Positions 32,507-44,764 of a stretch of DNA of 64,000 bases are shown one piece after another. Where the stretch lies: contig NC_050099.1 of NCBI RefSeq assembly GCF_902167145.1, forward strand, positions 9,810,434 through 9,874,433. The letters are read 5' to 3'. Below the pieces are notes generated by a model. The model ran no database searches, had not been told where the DNA came from, and saw only the letters and a program-made list of their open reading frames with translations. This DNA is from Zea mays. Its lineage: Eukaryota; Streptophyta; Magnoliopsida; Poales; Poaceae. Position numbers and translations under genes: made by a program. Numbering within the stretch: position 1 is the first letter of the stretch; each line of letters begins with the position of its first letter.

Positions 32507-33970
32507 TGTACCAAACACATAAAACCTTTGGAAATTCATAACTCAAAATCTGTAACCCTGAATTTAGTGATTCTTTTTCCTATGATCTTATTTTAATGCA
32601 TAGATTATTATTATGTATTCTGTATACATGTTTGGTGTGATGTTAATTTTCCCTTGTACCATGCTTGTTTGTACTATGGCGAGTAGAAGAGCTAGTGGAT
32701 GAGGATCCAGGTGTTTAGCAGGTAGAAGTTGCTGAGTAGGAGCTCGTTGAAGGCAAGTTGTGCCCTTGACCACTTTTATTACCCAATAATGTTCTTTATA
32801 ATCACTTATTCATGCATAGGCTTAATTTTATTGGGACATAATAGGTCACCCTAGTCTGGTTATCCTTTCACCTTGTTTACCCCTAAAATATTTGGGTAGT
32901 TTTTGCTATTGCTCTTTATGGTTTTGGGATTAATATTACTTTATGATCATGTTCTAATTATACTGTCATTTCATTTATTGTTCATGACAAGATCATTATA
33001 TTAATTGGAACATGGAGCTTAACTTGAGAAACACATGCCACTACAAGGGTGGAATGGGACGCCCTTGGCTGACTAACTAGGAAAGCTAGTGGAGGACTAC
33101 CTTACCCGATAGGGGCAAGGGCAGTAGGGGAGTAGGCGTGTAGGGAAGTTCCTGGGTTGATTTTGCTGTGATGGCGGTCAGATAGGGGATTCCTGCATTG
33201 CTCTTCCCAGAAACTATAGCCGGTTTTCAGAAGCTAGTGGAACTTTGTAAAGGCCTCATAGTGGATCCCTAGCCATTCACCTCGGTAGTGTCTAAGGGTC
33301 TAGCTAACTCTGGTGATATTGGATACACGACTTGTGGGTACAGGGTACAACGTCTGCAGAGTGTAAAACTAGTATACTAGCCGTGCTCGTGGTCATGAGC
33401 AGCTCAGGACTCTCGCATGATTAAACTATGGAACTAAATTCAATTTGTCATTTGCATTGCATGGGATTTATTATTAATTTTGTTCTATAATTTTGATGGT
33501 ATTTACTTACATATAGTAATTGCTACTAAAATTTGACCAACTTATTAAAAGCAATGCTCAACTTTAACCTCTATTTGTTGATCAGCCTTACACTTCACAT
33601 GAACTCCCACCATTGGGAGTTCATGCACATTATTCCCCACAACTTGTTGAGCTATGATCTTTTGTGAGCTCACACTTGCGATATATAAATCCCCCCACAG
33701 GTGAAGAGCAGGCGGTCGAAGAGGAGCCGCCCTACAATGAAGCATACGAGTTGATCTAGGTGGTGTCTCCCAGTCAACTTTATGGTGCCACGAATGGACA
33801 TTAGTTCGCTTTAAATTTATCATTTATTTTTGTAAGACTTCCGCTATGTAATAATTACTTTTATGATATTGTGACATTTATCTCTATACACTTTGTCATT
33901 ATATGTGTTATTCTTCTTTGGCGCACTTATAAGGCGCACCCGGCTTTACCCCTTAAATCCGGGTGTGACA
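32507..33970 (+). repeat. B 5' LTR, 3' part
   Basis: Ends CCGGGTGTGACA directly before the primer site. The segment 33037-33970 recurs at 36355-37290, about 95% identical by eye, confirming it is LTR sequence. It holds the two exon-like stretches described separately and, between them, a block (33331-33400) also found in the H LTR. Confidence 0.8.
32680..33759 (+). other. LTR-internal exon pair of B (acidic peptide, decayed)
   Basis: Exon a (about 32680-32752) ends at AG|GCAAGT. Exon b is 33701-33759, after CCCCCCACAG, and ends TAG. Joined in phase 1 (GAA G|GT) the frame is Glu/Asp-rich. Exon a has two in-frame TAG codons (32716 and 32737). A second copy of exon b with the same reading is at 37021-37079. 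The arrangement matches G and H. Splicing is inferred from sequence only. Confidence 0.45.
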
Positions 33971-33974
33971 GAAG

Positions 33975-33985
33975 TGGTATCAGAG
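33975..33985 (+). other. B primer binding site (tRNA-Met type)
   Basis: TGGTATCAGAG, four bases after the LTR. The duplicated unit has TGGTATTAGAG at 37295-37305, one transition away. Confidence 0.8.
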
Positions 33986-34406
33986 GAAATGTTGACTATA
34001 GGACGAAACCTAGATAGAACTGGACAAAACCCTTACCTACTTACCTTACTCTGATTCTTTCTATACTTATCTTGATCATGTCTCACCTTCTACTTTTCTA
34101 CTATGATTACTCTTATCTTTTCTACTCTAAGACAAGATGGATTTCACACCTTGGAATCCTACATTTATGACCCCTTTTAAAGAGATAGGAGACCTAAGAT
34201 AAAATTAAATATTATTTTCCTATTTAAAAATGTTGGTTGATTGAAATAGTATAGTTGGGCATCTTAGCATGTACCACCATAATGTAATGTATTAGCTTTA
34301 GTAGGTGACACACTAATCTACTTAGCTAATAAAACCCCTAATGTAACATGCCTTGTAATTACTCGACTTGTCTACAATTCTTTCTTACCATGTGTTTCTA
34401 ACCCAG

Positions 34407-36354
34407 ATGGTCAATACCAGAAAGGGAGGTAGAATTGATCTACCTGCCAACCCATTCAACCCGAGGGTGCTTAGACAACAGTAAGCAGAAATGGACCCTC
34501 CTAATCCTCCACCGGCTGGGACTGATGCAGTGGTTGCAGCTCAGATGCAGATGCTGCAACAGATGGGGAATATGATGCAAGATATGCAGGCACAGATGCA
34601 ATAGGAGCGTCAGGAGATGCGCCAAGAAAGACAAGAGATGAGGGAGGAGATGCGTCAAGAAAGATTGGTGCGATAGCAACAAGCACCATGGCCTCCATCA
34701 CCACCACCAGTTCCACCCTGGGAAAAGTACCAAGATTTCATGAGCCACAATCCACCGATGTTCGCCAGCTCTCCAGATCCTCTGCACGCTGATGATTGGA
34801 TGAAGTCAGTGGAGAAGATGCTGATTATTGTTCAGTGCTCTAACCGGGAGAAGGTTCTTTATGCTTCTAGTCGTCTTACTGGTCCTGCTGCTGATTAGTG
34901 GGATTCCTACACCGCTGCCCATGATGTTGCTGATACTATTACCTGGGCAGAGTTCATTACACAGTTCAGGAACTACCACATTCCTGCTGAACTAATGAAC
35001 ATAAAGAAGAAGAAGTTTGTGTCATTAAAGCAGGGCAGTATGTCCATCAGCGAGTACCGCGATAGATTTATCCAACTCTCAAGATATGCACCAGATGAAG
35101 TGGCTGAGGACGAAAAGAAGCAGGAACACTTCATTGAAGGAGTTAATGGACCACTACAATATGCACTAGTAACTCACTCCTTTCCATCATTCCAGAGTCT
35201 GCTTGACAAGGCCCTAGCTATTGAACACAAGCGTGTTCAGCTGGGGGATATGAAGAGGAAGGCGATCACCCAGGGTCAAGGGAGCAGTAGCATTTGTCCT
35301 TGCTATGTTCCACCCTAGAGTACACCGGCTCGCACTGGAGGAGGTCAACGCCCAGCAAATTCACACCATAGGGGACTCCACAGACTCATCAGGCTGCCCC
35401 CACTAGCACCCTCGCGAAGTTCTCAGGAGAGAGTGCTGGCACCACATGTTAGAAGTGTGGTAAGACTAGACATTATGCTAATGTATGCCCATAGAGGATT
35501 GCTAGTACCCCTGTCCAGAACAAGCAGCAGACTCCAGGATCTGGCAGGGGATTCAGCGTTGCTAGGGTTAATCAAGTCAGTGCTGAGGCTACCGCTGATG
35601 GAGCTGACATCGCAATTGGTATGTTTTACATTAATGCAATTCCTACAGCAATATTATTTTATTATGGTGCTACACATTCATTTATTTCTGCTTGATATAC
35701 CAACACAAATGAATTACCACTTCAAGCTATGAAAACACCAATGGTAGTAATTACACCCAAGGGGCATGTTGAAGCAAACTATATGACACATAGATTAACA
35801 TTGACAATTATGGGAAGAGAATTCTGGGCTACCCCTATAGTATTAGAAGAAAGCAATACAGATATAATCCTTGGTATGTCATGGCTAAGAAAAGCAAAGG
35901 CAGTTATACACTGTGCTAGGGGGACTGTAGAACTTACCAGCTCTAAAGGAGAAAGATTTGAGGTTGAGATTACTGTAACTGCCTCTACTAGACCCGTCGT
36001 ATTTCTAGTAGATGGGATGTTTGTAGGCAACAACATCCGTGTGATTAGAGATTTCCCCGATGTCTTTCTAGAGGAGTTACCCAGGATGCCACCAGATAGG
36101 GAAGTTGAGTTTGTCATTGATCTCTTACTTGGGACCGCTCCTATTTCAAAAAGGCCATACAAGATGTCCATAGAAGAACTAAAAGAACTTAAGAAACAGT
36201 TAATAGAATTACAAGAGGCTGGGTACATTCGTCTGAGTTCCTCACCTTAGGGAGCATCGATTCTATTTGTACAGAAGAAGGATGGATCACATAGGATGTG
36301 TGTGGATTATAGATCTCTTAATGATGTTACTTTGAAGAACAAGTATCCTTTACA
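34407..36354 (+). pseudogene. B gag-protease-RT start, first copy
   Basis: ATG 34407 follows CTAACCCAG. The capsid (about 34740-35260, with DPLHADDW and YASSRLTGPAA), the zinc knuckle, the protease region and the lead-in to RT are recognisable. In-frame stops include TAA 34482, TAG 34602, TAG 34674, TAG 34896 and TAG 35316. A one-base deletion near 35355 shifts the frame, and further stops follow (one in the zinc knuckle, TAG near 36248). The protease motif reads FYYGATHSF instead of FDSGATHSF. Coding ends at the YRSLND/KNKYPL block of RT, where LTR sequence resumes. Confidence 0.75.
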
Positions 36355-37290
36355 TAAGGGTGGAATGGGACGCCCTTGGCTGAATAACTAGGAAAGCTAG
36401 TGGAGGACTACCTTACCCGATAGGGGCAAGGGCGGTAGGGGAGTAGGCGTGTAGGGAAGTTCTCGGATTGATTTTGCTTTGATGGCGGTCAGACGGGAGA
36501 GTCCGGCATTGCTCTTCCTAGAAACTGTAGCGGGTTTTCTGAAGCTAGTGGAACTTTGTAAAGGCCTCATAGTTGATCCCTAGCCATTCACCTCGGAAGT
36601 GTCTAAGGGTCTAGCTAACCCTGGTGATATGGGATACACGACTTGTGGGTACAGGGTACAACCTCTACAGAATGTAAAACTGGTATACTAGCAGTGCTCG
36701 CGGTCATGAGCAACTCAGGACTCTCGCATGATTAAACTATGGAACTAAATTCAATTTGTCATTTGCATTGCATGGGATTTATTATTAATTTTGTTCTATT
36801 ATTATTCTGGATGGTATTTACTTACATCTAGTAATTGCTAATAAAATTTGACCAACTTATTAAAAGCAATGCTCAACTTTAACCCCTATTTGTTGATCAG
36901 CCTTACACTTCACATGAACTCCCACCATTGGTGAGTTCATGCACATTATTCCCCATAACTCGTTGAGCTATGATCTTTTGTGAGCTCACACTTGCGATAT
37001 ATAACCCCCCCCCTCCACAGGTGAAGAGCAGGTGGTCAAAGAGGAGCCGCCCTACAATGAAGCATACGAGTTGATCTAGGTGGTGTCTCCCAGTTAACTT
37101 TATGGCACCACGAATGAACATTAGTTCGCTTTAAATTTATCATTTATTTTTGTAAGACTTCCGCTATGTAATAATTACTTTTATGATATTATGACATTTA
37201 TCTCTACACACTTTGCCATTATATGTGTTATTCTTCTTTGGCGCACTTATGAGACACATCCGGCTTTACCCCTTAAATCTGGGTGTGATA
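36355..37290 (+). repeat. Second copy of B LTR 3' part
   Basis: Matches 33037-33970, including exon b, the conserved intron block (36642-36711) and the end GGGTGTGATA, where the terminal CA has become TA. It follows RT sequence directly, so it is not a normal LTR start. The primer site and a second gag-pol follow. Confidence 0.8.
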
Positions 37291-37765
37291 GAAGTGGTAT
37301 TAGAGGAAATGTTGACTATAGGACGAAACCTAGATAGAACTGGACAAAACCCTTACCTACTTACCTTACTCTGATTCTTTCTATACTTATCTTGATCATG
37401 TCTCACCTTCTACTGTTCTACTCTGATTACTCTTATCTTTTCTACTCTAAGACAAGATGGATTTCACACCTTGGAATCCTACATTTATGACCCCTTTTAA
37501 AGAGATAGGAGACCTAAGACAAAATTAAAAATTATTTTCCTATTTAAAAATGTTGGTTGATTGTTCTGATGATGAATGCCTGATTTGCTTCTTTGATTGA
37601 TTGAAATAGTATAGTCGGGCATCTTAGCATGTACCACCATAAGGTAATGTATTAGCTTTAGTAGGTGACACACTAATCTACATAGCTAATAAAACCCTAA
37701 AGTAACATGCCTTGTAATTACTCGACTTGTCTACAATTCTTCCTTACCATGTGTTTCTAACCCAG

Positions 37766-40163
37766 ATGGTCAATACCAGGAAGGGAGGCAGAATTAATCT
37801 ACCTGCCATCCCATTCAACCTGAGGGTGCTTAGACAACAGCAAGAAGAAATGGACCCTCCGAATCCTCCACCGCCTAGGACTGATGCAGTGGTTGTAGCT
37901 CAGATGCAGATGTTGCAACAAATGGCAAATATGATGCAAGATATGCAGGCACAGATGCGACAGGAGCGTCAGGAGATGCGCCACGAAAGACAAGAAATGA
38001 GGGAGGAGATGCATCAAGAAAGAATGGTGCGATAGCAACAAGCACCATTGCCTCCATCACCACCACCAGTTCCACCCCGGGACAAGCACCGAGAGTTCAT
38101 GAGCCACAATCCACCGATGTTCGCCAGCTCTAAAGATCCTCTGCACGCTAATGATTGGCTGAAGTCAGTGGAGAAGATGCTGATTATTGCTAAGTGCTCT
38201 AACCGAGAGAAGGTTCTTTATGCTTCTGGTCGTATTACTGGTCCTGCTGCTGATTCGTGGGATTCGTACACCACTGCCCATGATGCTGCTGATACTATTA
38301 CCTGGGCAGAGTTCATTACACAGTTCAGGAACTACCACATTCCTGTAGAACTTATGAAGATAAAGAAGAAGATGTTTCTGTCATTGAAGCAGGGGAGTTT
38401 GTCCATCAGCGAGTACTGCAACAGATTTATCCAACTCTCAAGATATGCACCACATGAAGTGGCTGAGGATGAAAAGAAGCAGGAACACTTCATTGAAGGA
38501 GTTAATGGACCACTACAATATGCACTAGTAACTCACTCCTTTCCATCATTCCATGGGCTGCTTGACAAGGCCCTAGCTATTGAACACAAGCGTGTTCAGC
38601 TTTGGGATATGAAGAGGAAGGTGATCACCCAGGGTAAGGGGAGCAGTAGCGTTCGTCCTTTCTATGTTCCACCCTAGGGTACACCGGCTCAAACTCGAGG
38701 AGGTCAACACCTAGCTCAGTTCACACCATAGGGGACTCCACAGACTCGTCAGGCTGCCCCCACTGGCACCCTGGCGAAGTTCTCAGGACAGAGTGCTGGC
38801 ACCACATGTTACAAGTGTGGTAAGACTGGACATTATGCTAATGTATGCCCACAAAGGATTGCTAGTACCCCCGTCCAGAACAAGAAGCAGACTCCAGGAT
38901 CTGGTAGGGGATTAAGCGTTGCCACGGTTAATCAAGTCAGTGCTGAGGCTATCGATGATGGAACTGACATCACAATTGTTATATTTCATATTAATGCAAT
39001 TCCTACAGCAATATTATTTGATTATGGTGCTACACATTCATTTATTTCTGCTTGATATACCAACACAAGTGAATTTCCACTTCAAGCTATGAAAACACCA
39101 ATGCTAGTAATTATACCCAAGGTGCATGTTGAAGCAAACTATATGACACATAGATTAACATTGACAATTATGGGAAGAGAATTCGGGGCTACCCCTATAG
39201 TATTAGAAGAAAGCAATATAGATATAATCCTAGGTACGTCATGGCTAAGAAAAGCAAAGGCAGTTATACACTGTGCTAGGGGGACTGTAGAACTTACCAG
39301 CTCTAAAGGAGAAAGATTTGAGGTTGAGATTACCGTAACTGCCTCTACTAGACCCGTTGTATTTCTAGTAGATGGGAAGTTTGTAGGCAACAACATCCGT
39401 GTGGTTGGAGATTTCCCCGATGTCTTTCCAGAGGAGTTACCCGGGATGCCACCAGATAGGGAAGTTGAGTTTGTCATTGATCTCTTACTTTGGACCGCTC
39501 CTATTTCAAAAAGGCCATACAAGATGTCCATAGAAGAACTAAAAGAACTTAAGAAACAGTTAACAGAATTACTGGAGGCTGGGTACATTCGTCTGAGTTC
39601 CTCACCTTGGGGAGCACCAGTTCTGTTTGTACAGAAGAAGGATGGATCACAGAGGATGTGTGTGGATTATAGATCTCTTAATGATGTTACTTTGAAGAAC
39701 AAGTATCCTTTACTTCGTATTGAAGACTTATTTGATCAGATGCAAGGCGCCAGGGTGTTTTCCAAGATTGATCTCCGATCAGGTTACGACCAAATGAAGA
39801 TTAGGCCATCTGATATTCCCAAGATAGCTTTCTTAACCCGGTATGGTCCATATGAATTCACAGTCATGTCATTTGGATTAACTAATGCACCAGCCTATTT
39901 TATGAATCTGATGAATAAGGTGTTCATGGAGTATCTTGATAGATTCGTCATGGTATTCATCGACGATATTCTTGTTTATTTCAAGAATGATAGTGACCAT
40001 GAGGAACATCTGCGGATGGTGCTACAAAAGCTATGGGATAATCGACTCTATGCCAAATTTAGGAAGTGCGAGTTCTGGATTGACGAAGTGCCATTCCCTG
40101 GACACATCATCTCTAATGGTGGAATCTCAGTGTATCCTGCTAAAGTCAGGGAGATAGTGGCGT
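37766..40163 (+). pseudogene. B gag-protease-RT, second copy
   Basis: A single frame from ATG 37766 to 40163 with only four stops: TAG 38033, TAG 38675, TAG 38729 and TGA 39053. All four also occur in the first copy. Capsid at about 38090-38600; zinc knuckle CYKCGKTGHYANVC at 38807-38848; protease motif FDYGATHSF (Ser to Tyr) near 39019. RT carries the finger motif, [32 protein letters not shown] and the active-site FIDD near 39957-39968. Coding stops in the RT-RNase H connection, where unrelated host-like sequence begins. No RNase H or integrase. Confidence 0.8.
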
Positions 40164-40530
40164 GAGGAGGTGCGGCCTGGGCCTGGCCATGGCGGCGGCC
40201 CTACTGCTCGCTGCGCTGGTTGTCGTTGCAAGCGGCGGCGCGGAGACGAGGCAGAAGCTGCCCGCTGGCAGTGGTAACAACGACGACCACGTAGCCGTTC
40301 TCAGCCGCCTGTCCAACATCATAGATCCACCAGGGAGCTGGCCTCCACATGCGGAAGCTATCGTGGTGAAGCGGTGCGGCGGCGTCGCTGCTCCGCCGCC
40401 TTGCTACACCAGCATCTAGGCAACCCTGGATGCCACACCAACACCACAAGAAGCCAAGGAGGTGGAGGACAAGTACGTCGTGCATGTGCTCGCTGGCGTC
40501 TATGACAAGACCGTCAACGTAACAAGAAGG
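40164..40530 (+). pseudogene. Pectinesterase-like host gene fragment
   Basis: GC-rich sequence unlike its neighbours. It encodes a hydrophobic signal peptide (ATG 40189: MAAALLLAALVVVASGG), a short variable part, then a stretch like the start of the pectin methylesterase catalytic domain. In that stretch TSI, a TAG at 40417-40419 where Gln is expected, and ATLDATP are followed by YVVHVLAGVYDKTVNVT. Similarity ends at about 40530. Active-site Asp and Arg residues are not present. No promoter or 3' end; bounded left by truncated B and right by unknown sequence. Assignment is by motif recognition and should be tested by search. Confidence 0.5.
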
Positions 40531-40739
40531 GTTTTTTACATTGGTCCCCTTAGTTTCGCCACGGTACTCGTTGCTACCCTTAGTTTTTCTTCTTACTCAG
40601 TTTTACCCAACACTCGTTCCCTTTGCTTAGAAATCCGCCTGGACGCCGTATCCGTCCACTTTAACGTGACTTACAGGACGGGCCCACTACAGACTTTCAC
40701 TCTCTCCTGCGCAGCAGCCTCTTCTTCCCAACGCCCGGC
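40531..40739. other. Unassigned segment between gene fragment and element G
   Basis: 209 bases of mixed composition with no recognisable domain or repeat. It could be an intron or flank of the gene fragment, or a piece of another transposon. The base just before G gives no target duplication with the right flank. Confidence 0.3.
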
Positions 40740-41572
40740 TATAACACCCTAGGTGTTACTCAAGGTGTCCACCTAGGGCTACCCCATTTAACCTATTATC
40801 ACATGTGGGTTAGTTGAGCAAAGTGCATCAAACTTGGAGTTCAAGGTCCTAAGCAAGTGCAACCCATCTTGGATATCATGCCTTAGCTTGTCATGCACAT
40901 CTAAGGGGAGAATTTCCCAAAACCCTAAAGCAAACCCCTCTTGGGCAATAGGAACCCTAGATGTAAGTATGATCAAAAGGTCATGAAAACCTTATGATCA
41001 TGGCTTAGGCCAAATATAAAAGTAGTAGTATACTTCATAACCTACAAATAATAGTAAGGAAGTAACCCCAAAAAGATTTCAGAAAAGCCCCAAAAAGTTC
41101 ACCAAAGGTTGAGCACAAGAGAAAATTTCAGGATTTGCCTAAGTCTAAAAACTAACCTTTGAACAAAGATCCCACATGTTCACCTTAATCCAAAATTCAA
41201 AACACTTCGACCCAATTGACAAAGTGGCGCCAAATTAACCCTAGAATGCTCTGGAAAGAGGTGACACCTACCCTAGGGCGTTTGACACGACTTGGCACCA
41301 TTTTTGTCTCTGCTTGGACCTAGCTGACATAGCCAACTTCTCACCCCTCTATCTCCCTACCCCGACCATATCTTGACTTGGAACTCACAGCAAAAAGGTA
41401 GGATATGGAGCAGGGAAGGGACCATACACAGTGACTTTGCCAAGATACGCACGCTAGGGTGCTCAAATCTGCCGTTGAACCATGGCAGAAGCAAGCTCCC
41501 ACGTGTTCGACGCGGGCTGACACCCGGGGGCACGCTCAGAGCACGCCTGTGCGCGAACCCCCGCGCCACGGC

Positions 41573-41579
41573 TATAAAG
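41573..41579 (+). promoter_or_regulatory. G LTR TATA box
   Basis: TATAAAG in GGCTATAAAGCCC, at the edge of the GC-rich leader. The right LTR has the same box at 52187-52193. Transcription probably starts about 30 bases downstream. Confidence 0.6.
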
Positions 41580-43556
41580 CCCGTCCCAGTGCTCGGCTGT
41601 CTTCCCCATTGCCTCCTCTGTACCGCGCCTAACTCCCCCGAGCCAGCCCTTAGCTCCGGCGACCTCCCCGCGACCCGCCAGAGCCGCCCGAGAGCAACCA
41701 CCATGGCCAGCCCCTTTCCCGTCCTCCTCTGTTCGATCCAATCCTTCAGATAGCTTCCTTGTGAGGATGTGAAGCTTACTCAAGATTGAACCGGGGACCC
41801 GCGTCACCGGAATAGCGAAACCGTGCTCGCCGGAGTTCATCACCCCGCCGGCGCACGTGGACCGGGTAAATCACTGAGCCATTTTTCGATTCAATGCACA
41901 GATAGCCTCTACATCACCCCAGGAAGCTCACCGTGCCGTTGGATTGGACTAGGTCGCCGTAGTTTGGCCGGCACACCCACCGCCGACGAGGACCCCCGCC
42001 TGCGCACGTCGACCGAGCGATTCCGGCCATCCCCGCCGTCGAGCCGTACATCGCTGTGACCGCTAGAGCCTCCCCGAGCTAACCCTACCCCTCGCCGGAC
42101 CTATCTCGCCGCCGGTAAGCCGCGCCACCCCTTCCTTCTCTGCGGTTACTGTTACACTTGGGAGGGACCGCGGGGGAGAGGAAGAGAAAGTCAGGGGGTT
42201 TTGCGCATTGTCAGTCACACAGAGGAATAGTGGTGCAAGGGTAGAACTGCGAAGATTAATTAGGAAAGACCCTGGGGACCTCGGTGTAAACTGTTTTTTT
42301 CTTCAGAAAACCTTATTAAACCTGACTTTAAATTTGAACAGAAACTTTGAAAATCCATAACTTCTGTTTAGTTCATCCAAATTTGGTCAAACCAATTTTG
42401 TCAGACTCTAAATAATAATACCTACTTAAGAAAAATATAAAACCCCCTATGTACTACAGAAAACTTTAGGGTTCTAAATTAATTATTGTTTTGGCCAAAA
42501 GCTAAATAATGGGGATAAAAATAGTTGCACTATTTGACTAGGGTTAGAAAAATTTGGAGAAGTTTCTATCCACTTACTGACCTATTTAAAAAATGTTAAA
42601 TCTCTATGTCCACCCCATTAAATTAGTTTTTGCCATTCATTTTACAATATGCTTAAGATTAAGAAAAATAGAAAAGATGATTTAAATAATGAATTAGAGG
42701 GCACCCCTATTTTTGTTAGAGTACTTGTTCCATGTAGTTTACTAGAAAAATCTATCATACCCTGGTTTAGGATAAAACAAGTAGGATCCCTTTTATTTTA
42801 AGAAAACAAGGAAAGCTTAGAAAAACCCTACAAAAATAACCCTAAGGTGAAAACACCTCAGACCTTGGGATGACAAATGTTTGGTTATTATGAACATAGG
42901 AAAAATACAAAATCTGTTGTTTGATATTTTTCAAATGACAAGTTAGTTATAAGCACCTTTTTGGCATAAAATTTTAGAAAATCACAACTAAATAACCACC
43001 AATTAACTTTTTGTGATTTTTGGCACAGAGGTTTATTATTACTGTTGGGTGCCAACAAAAATAACCCTTAGGGCAGAACCTACTCCTAGTTAAGAGTTGT
43101 AGTACAAAGTGGCCCATTTTTACACAACTCTTGTTATTTTTGTCTAAAACATAGCCTTCATATTTTAAGCCTCAGGTTCTTACAACAGGATAGAATAGCA
43201 AATGGCAACCCACTGTAAATTTTACAGGATTTTTGGAAAATGTTGAACCGCTGTCGTAGTTCAAACCTACACTAGAAACCATAAGTAGAAAATGAAGAAG
43301 GGGAAAAGTGAATAACAGGAAATTAGTGTCATCCTAAAAACTCTTTATAACTTGTCCACTGAAGTATATAAAGGCAATACCAATTCCCTATACTTATCCT
43401 CAACAAAAACTTAAACCTAAAAGTGATAAACATAACCCATTAAAAGCCCCGCATGACCAAGGAACCCTAAGTTACTCCTTAACTCAGTTTTCTTCTTTAG
43501 CATAATGTTATTAAATCCTACATAATCATGACATACATGTTCATTGCATTCGATAG

Positions 43557-44764
43557 ACTGTAACCTTGCTGACGGAGAATACGTCCTCGTGCCGGAGCAA
43601 GGAGCTGCTCAGGAGGTAGCCCCAGATCCAGCACCAGAGCCTGCACCAGAGGACCTGCCTGCCACAGCTTTGGAAGGCAAGCCCCGGTTTATGCATAACC
43701 TGTTATTTATGCTATTTTACTATACTTAATGATTGTAGGATTGAATGTGCACTTAAGTGTAGGAGTTGTTTGAAACCCTAGTTGCATGATCTCAGGAATC
43801 CTTTTGAGATGAATACTAGTATGCTAGGTCGAGTAGCTGCTTTATTTAATTAGGATCTCGGTAGAAGACGAGTGATTTTTCTAGCACTCGCGCGAGATCA
43901 GGAATTGGTTGTACTCACTTTTCTTATCATATTGATAGTAGGTTGGAGGACACGGATCCATGGGGATGCGTGGTCTACGAGAGGAAATTGAAATAAGGAT
44001 TAACGTGCGGATACCTGTGTCAAGCGTTTGAATGTACTAAACACATACCGAGAAATATGGTAAATCGGTAAGCCTAGTACCTGATTGAACCTGCCAGCGG
44101 ACATATCCCCTCACGCGACCTGAGACGTGGTCTCCCATTCCGGTTATGGTGGGTACAAGTGCGGTCACGGCACGACGGCAGTCGGGGTCAGTGAGGCATT
44201 GTACGCCAAGGCGGTGAGCCCTGATCTGCTGCCAGGGAATCGATGGGGATGGTTGATGTGTGTGGGGACGGAGTGCCCCTGCATGTCGTGTGTTTAGGTT
44301 TACCTTGCAAGGATAAAAACTCGATTCGAATCGTCTGCTTCTCGCAGCTAATGAGACAGCTTGATCCATTGTACTGCATTGAGTAACAAGTGGAAATATG
44401 ATGAGTTGATATAAGATGTTGATTGCTAATAATGTTTGCTACTATGTATGAGTAGATAGTACACATTTAGCCTTAAGAGAGTCACACTTGAATTGATAAA
44501 GTTAAAACTTGACTTAGAAACTCAGCTAGTGCTTTTGGCAACCAAACCCCACGTCCAAACAGCTGCATGTCTAGAGGTAGAGGAGTAGACTCCTCACACC
44601 GGGTAAGTCTCGCTGAGTATTAGTATACTCAGCCTTGCTTGTGGCACAATTTTACAGGTTCTCTGGAGGACATGGTTGCAGGAGTGACTTGGCCGTCCAT
44701 CTTGCCACCGGGTTGGACTGTCGAGTGGGACCCCACCTCGGCTGAGGAGGAGCATGAGGAGTGA
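43557..44764 (+). other. LTR-internal exon pair of G (5' LTR), open
   Basis: Exon a 43557-43676 follows GCATTCGATAG and ends TTGGAAG|GCAAGC. Exon b 44658-44764 follows CAATTTTACAG and ends TGA 44762-44764. The joined frame has no stop. It reads an acidic, Pro/Ala/Glu-rich part (EVAPDPAPEPAPED) and then a part with four Trp or Trp-Pro/Glu pairs that ends EEEHEE. Intron 43677-44657 would be a phase-1 GC-AG intron. The start codon is not resolved; it may lie in the GC-rich leader. Confidence 0.5.

Larger units (their letters stand above)
2684..40163 (+). mobile_element. Element B: Tekay-type Ty3/gypsy retrotransposon, interrupted, duplicated, 3'-truncated
   Basis: B is the host of most nested insertions here. 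Its 5' LTR is scattered over 2684-2934, 3960-5341, 26584-26865 and 32507-33970. The pieces sum to about 3.4 kb, similar to the 3.3-kb LTR of H. A tRNA-Met type primer site, decayed gag, protease and the start of RT follow. The segment from the LTR 3' part to early RT then recurs (36355 onward), and the second copy ends abruptly within pol at about 40163. No 3' LTR is seen. That the piece 2684-2934 belongs to B is an inference from summed length and weak resemblance to the H LTR. Confidence 0.6.

Noticed and set aside
33975..33985. TGGTATCAGAG-type sequences as possible tRNA gene remnants
   Set aside because: They sit 2-4 bases inside LTRs in five elements, which is the position of primer sites; there is no cloverleaf around them.
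35433..35732. 99-residue plus frame in the first copy of B pol
   Set aside because: Out of frame with protease; it exists because a one-base deletion upstream shifted the phase.
41357..42059. Several 78-136-residue frames in the GC-rich leader of the G LTR, repeated at 51925-52673
   Set aside because: Overlap each other on both strands, and lengths change between the two LTR copies through a 35-40-base indel. Untranslated leader is the simpler reading.
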